This document shows positions 62,018 through 64,000 of a stretch of 64,000 bases of DNA, one piece after another (the first letter of the stretch is position 1; each line of letters starts with the position of its first letter). Source of the stretch: Halocynthiibacter styelae (GTDB lineage: Bacteria > Pseudomonadota > Alphaproteobacteria > Rhodobacterales > Rhodobacteraceae); the NCBI RefSeq assembly GCF_016123485.1, contig NZ_JADCKQ010000007.1, positions 1 through 64,000 of the forward strand, written 5' to 3'. The notes beneath the pieces were generated by a model that worked only from the letters and a program-made list of their open reading frames with translations, searched no databases and was not told the DNA's origin. Position numbers and translations under genes: made by a program.

Positions 62018-63311
62018 GATTGGAGAGGAAGCGCTGATGGCGCTTCCTTTTTTGTTTGAGTTCTGGGCGTTGCCGCACCAACTGCCGCCGGAGACCTGTG
62101 AAGATGGGCGCGACTGGCGGACATGGCTGTGCCTTGGCGGCCGTGGTGCGGGGAAGACCCGGGCCGGGGCCGAATGGGTGCGCAGCGAGGTTGAGGGGGA
62201 CATGCCGTTGGATGCCGGGCGGTCAGGCCGTGTGGCGCTGGTGGGGGAAACCTTTGATCAGGTGCGGGATGTGATGATTTTCGGGGACAGTGGGATTATG
62301 GCCTGTTCGCCTGCAGATCGTCGCCCGGAGTGGCATGCCGGTAAACGTCAATTGATCTGGCCCAATGGTGCAATGGCCCAGGCGTTTTCCGCGCATGAGC
62401 CAGAAAATCTGCGGGGGCCGCAATTTGATGCGGCCTGGGTGGATGAACTGGCGAAATGGAAGAAATCCCAGGAAAGCTGGGATATGTTGCAGTTTGCCCT
62501 GCGTCTGGGGGATATGCCGCGCCAATGCGTGACGACGACACCACGCAATGTGCCGGTGCTGAAATCTCTGATGGAGAACCCGTCAACGGTGATGACCCAC
62601 GCGCCGACAGAGGCGAACAGGGCCTATCTGGCGGATAGCTTCATTGAAGAGGTCCGGGCGCGTTATGCCGGTACGCGGCTGGGGCGGCAGGAGCTTGACG
62701 GGGTGTTGTTGCAGGACGCGGAAGGCGCGCTCTGGACACAGGAGATGATTGAAGGGGCGCGCTGCGAAAGCGCGCCGGAATTCGACCGGGTGGTCGTGGC
62801 GGTGGACCCGCCGGTGACGGGACATGCGGGATCGGATGATTGCGGGATTATTGTTGCCGGAGTGGTGACACAGGGCGCGCCGCAGGATTGGCGGGCCTGG
62901 GTTCTGAAGGATGCATCTGTTTCGGCCAGCTCACCTATGGAATGGGCGCAGGCTGCGATCAGTGCGCGGGATGAACTTGGCGCGGAACGCCTGGTAGCAG
63001 AGGTCAATCAGGGCGGTGATATGGTGGAAACCATCATTCGTCAGATTGACCCGCTTGTGCCCTATACCGGCGTGCGGGCCAGCCGGGGGAAAGTGGCCCG
63101 GGCGGAACCTGTCGCGGCGCTTTATGAACAGGGACGTGTGCGGCATGTCCGGGGGCTGGGCAGGCTTGAGGATCAGATGTGTCTGATGAGCGCGCGGGGT
63201 TACGCGGGGCCGGGCAGCCCGGACCGTGTTGACGCGCTTGTCTGGGCTTTACAGGCCCTGATGATCGATCCGGCAGTCAGCTACAGGCGGCCACAGGTGC
63301 GCAGCCTTTAG
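61971..63311 (+). CDS. GTA large terminase (g2-like)
   Basis: 446 residues if the TTG at 61971 is used; the first ATG with good context in the conserved region is 62037. The family normally begins with a segment like EFLSEIGEEALMALPFLFEFWALP, so the earlier start is preferred. Walker A is CLGGRGAGKTRAGAEW. Later blocks: AWVDELAKWKKSQESWDMLQFALRLG with TTTPRNVPVLKSLM (motor), and VVAVDPPVTGHAGSDDCGI (RNase-H nuclease). It packages DNA into GTA particles. The overlap with g1 is about 47 bases. Confidence 0.93.
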   Translation: MLACATPQEQEEFLSEIGEEALMALPFLFEFWALPHQLPPETCEDGRDWRTWLCLGGRGAGKTRAGAEWVRSEVEGDMPLDAGRSGRVALVGETFDQVRDVMIFGDSGIMACSPADRRPEWHAGKRQLIWPNGAMAQAFSAHEPENLRGPQFDAAWVDELAKWKKSQESWDMLQFALRLGDMPRQCVTTTPRNVPVLKSLMENPSTVMTHAPTEANRAYLADSFIEEVRARYAGTRLGRQELDGVLLQDAEGALWTQEMIEGARCESAPEFDRVVVAVDPPVTGHAGSDDCGIIVAGVVTQGAPQDWRAWVLKDASVSASSPMEWAQAAISARDELGAERLVAEVNQGGDMVETIIRQIDPLVPYTGVRASRGKVARAEPVAALYEQGRVRHVRGLGRLEDQMCLMSARGYAGPGSPDRVDALVWALQALMIDPAVSYRRPQVRSL

Positions 63312-63408
63312 CGGCGGATATCTGAGAATTTGAAAAGATGAAACGGGGTGATCCGCGGGTCACGCCTGAACTGGTGCGGCCAGATGAATCACATGAGGAG
63401 CGAGCTCT

Positions 63409-64000
63409 ATGGTATTTGATTTTTTGAAAAAATCAGCGCGTGGCGCGGCGGAGGTCAAAGCCTCGGCGGCGGGTCCGGTGATTGCAATGCAGGGCGGCAT
63501 GTCTGGCCGCGTGGCCTGGAGCCCGCGGGATGTGGTGAGCCTGACGAAGGCCGGGTTCACCGGCAATCCCGTGGGGTTTCGTTCGGTCAAGCTGATTGCG
63601 GAAGCGGCGGCAGCATTGCCTTTGGTGTTACAGAATGCGGATCAGCGGTTTGAACAGCACCCGGTGCTGGATCTGGTGCGGCGTCCGAATGCGGGCCAAG
63701 GGCGTGCGGAACTGTTTGAGGCGCTGTATGGCCAGATGCTTTTGTCGGGGAATGGCTATCTCGAAGTTGTGCCGGATGAGGAAGGTCAGGCGGCGGAGCT
63801 GCATGTTTTGCGCTCGGACCGGATGAATGTGGTGCCGGGCACGGATGGCTGGCCGGTGGCCTATGAATATGCGGTTGGCGGGCGTCGGCACCGGTTTGAC
63901 ATGACCGGGGACATTCAACCGATCTGTCATATCAAGACGTTTCACCCACAGGATGATCATTATGGTCTGTCGCCCATGCAGGCGGCTGCCAGTGCGATTG
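63409..64000 (+). CDS. GTA portal protein (g3-like, HK97 type), cut by window edge
   Basis: 197 residues visible from the ATG at 63409 (GAGGAGCGAG upstream); the frame is open to the right edge. FTGNPVGFRSVKLIAEAAAALPLVLQ, HPVLDLVRRPNAGQGRAELFEALYGQMLLSGNGYLEVV and HIKTFHPQDDHYGLSPMQAAASAI are typical of HK97-family portals. It forms the DNA entry ring of the GTA head. Confidence 0.93.
   Translation, partial: MVFDFLKKSARGAAEVKASAAGPVIAMQGGMSGRVAWSPRDVVSLTKAGFTGNPVGFRSVKLIAEAAAALPLVLQNADQRFEQHPVLDLVRRPNAGQGRAELFEALYGQMLLSGNGYLEVVPDEEGQAAELHVLRSDRMNVVPGTDGWPVAYEYAVGGRRHRFDMTGDIQPICHIKTFHPQDDHYGLSPMQAAASAI

Overview
The window looks like a chromosomal segment of a marine alphaproteobacterium of the Rhodobacteraceae (Roseobacter group). 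The evidence is the secDF - 118-aa protein - ccmABCDG gene order known from Rhodobacter, a near textbook DMSP lyase DddP, an orphan FliG-like protein, a dimethylamine-type DUF3445 enzyme, and the first genes of a Rhodobacter-type gene transfer agent (GTA) at the right edge. Identifications come from reading the sequence only; no database search was run.

Layout. 1-1765: end of a large PKD/Ig-repeat autotransporter adhesin. 1902-7469 (+): five-gene operon of two unknown proteins, a DyP-type peroxidase, a membrane-anchored cytochrome P450 and a GST-fold protein. 7451-15463 (-): an eight-gene peptide-modification operon facing it. 15957-22935 (+): yajC-secD-secF, a TSUP permease, an Mth938-like protein and ccmABCDG. 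23509-34561: mixed housekeeping and accessory genes (DUF1223, LpxL-like acyltransferase, FliG-like, purB, EEP phosphatase, hydrolase-OsmC fusion, FGE-like protein, dddP, DUF3445). 34677-38285: glnB-glnA and the NAD(P)HX repair enzyme. 39006-39090: tRNA-Leu(UAG). 39229-46016: YHS protein, trigger factor, small exported proteins, a DUF2975/XRE/macrodomain-like cluster, and rpsF-rpsR-rplI. 46259-50099 (-): DUF4178/DUF4178/52-aa membrane protein/DUF350/membrane aminopropyltransferase cluster. 50438-53399: YceI and cytochrome b561-YceI. 53555-61389: fatty-acid synthesis island (fabD, fabG, acpP, fabF) with mltG and an MBL/TetR/GNAT insertion. 61670-64000: GTA g1, terminase and portal.

The most unusual locus is 7451-15463. 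An 80-residue peptide with three C-x8-C blocks (consensus C-x-x-V-x-F-T-A-x-C) and no obvious N-terminal leader is followed by a terminator-like hairpin. After it come an APH-fold kinase, a HopA1-family protein and a LanC-like cyclase. This is the kinase/lyase pair of class V lanthipeptide biosynthesis combined with a LanC zinc cyclase. The operon continues, after one 155-bp gap, with a VioB-like ferritin-fold protein, a 12-cysteine protein built on C-x5-C motifs, a DUF692 multinuclear iron oxidase (MNIO) and its DUF2063 partner. Most junctions are ATGA overlaps or 1-bp gaps. I infer a composite RiPP locus with two candidate substrates and two unrelated kinds of modification machinery. The facing DyP/P450/GST operon may supply further oxidation or be an independent oxylipin-like pathway.
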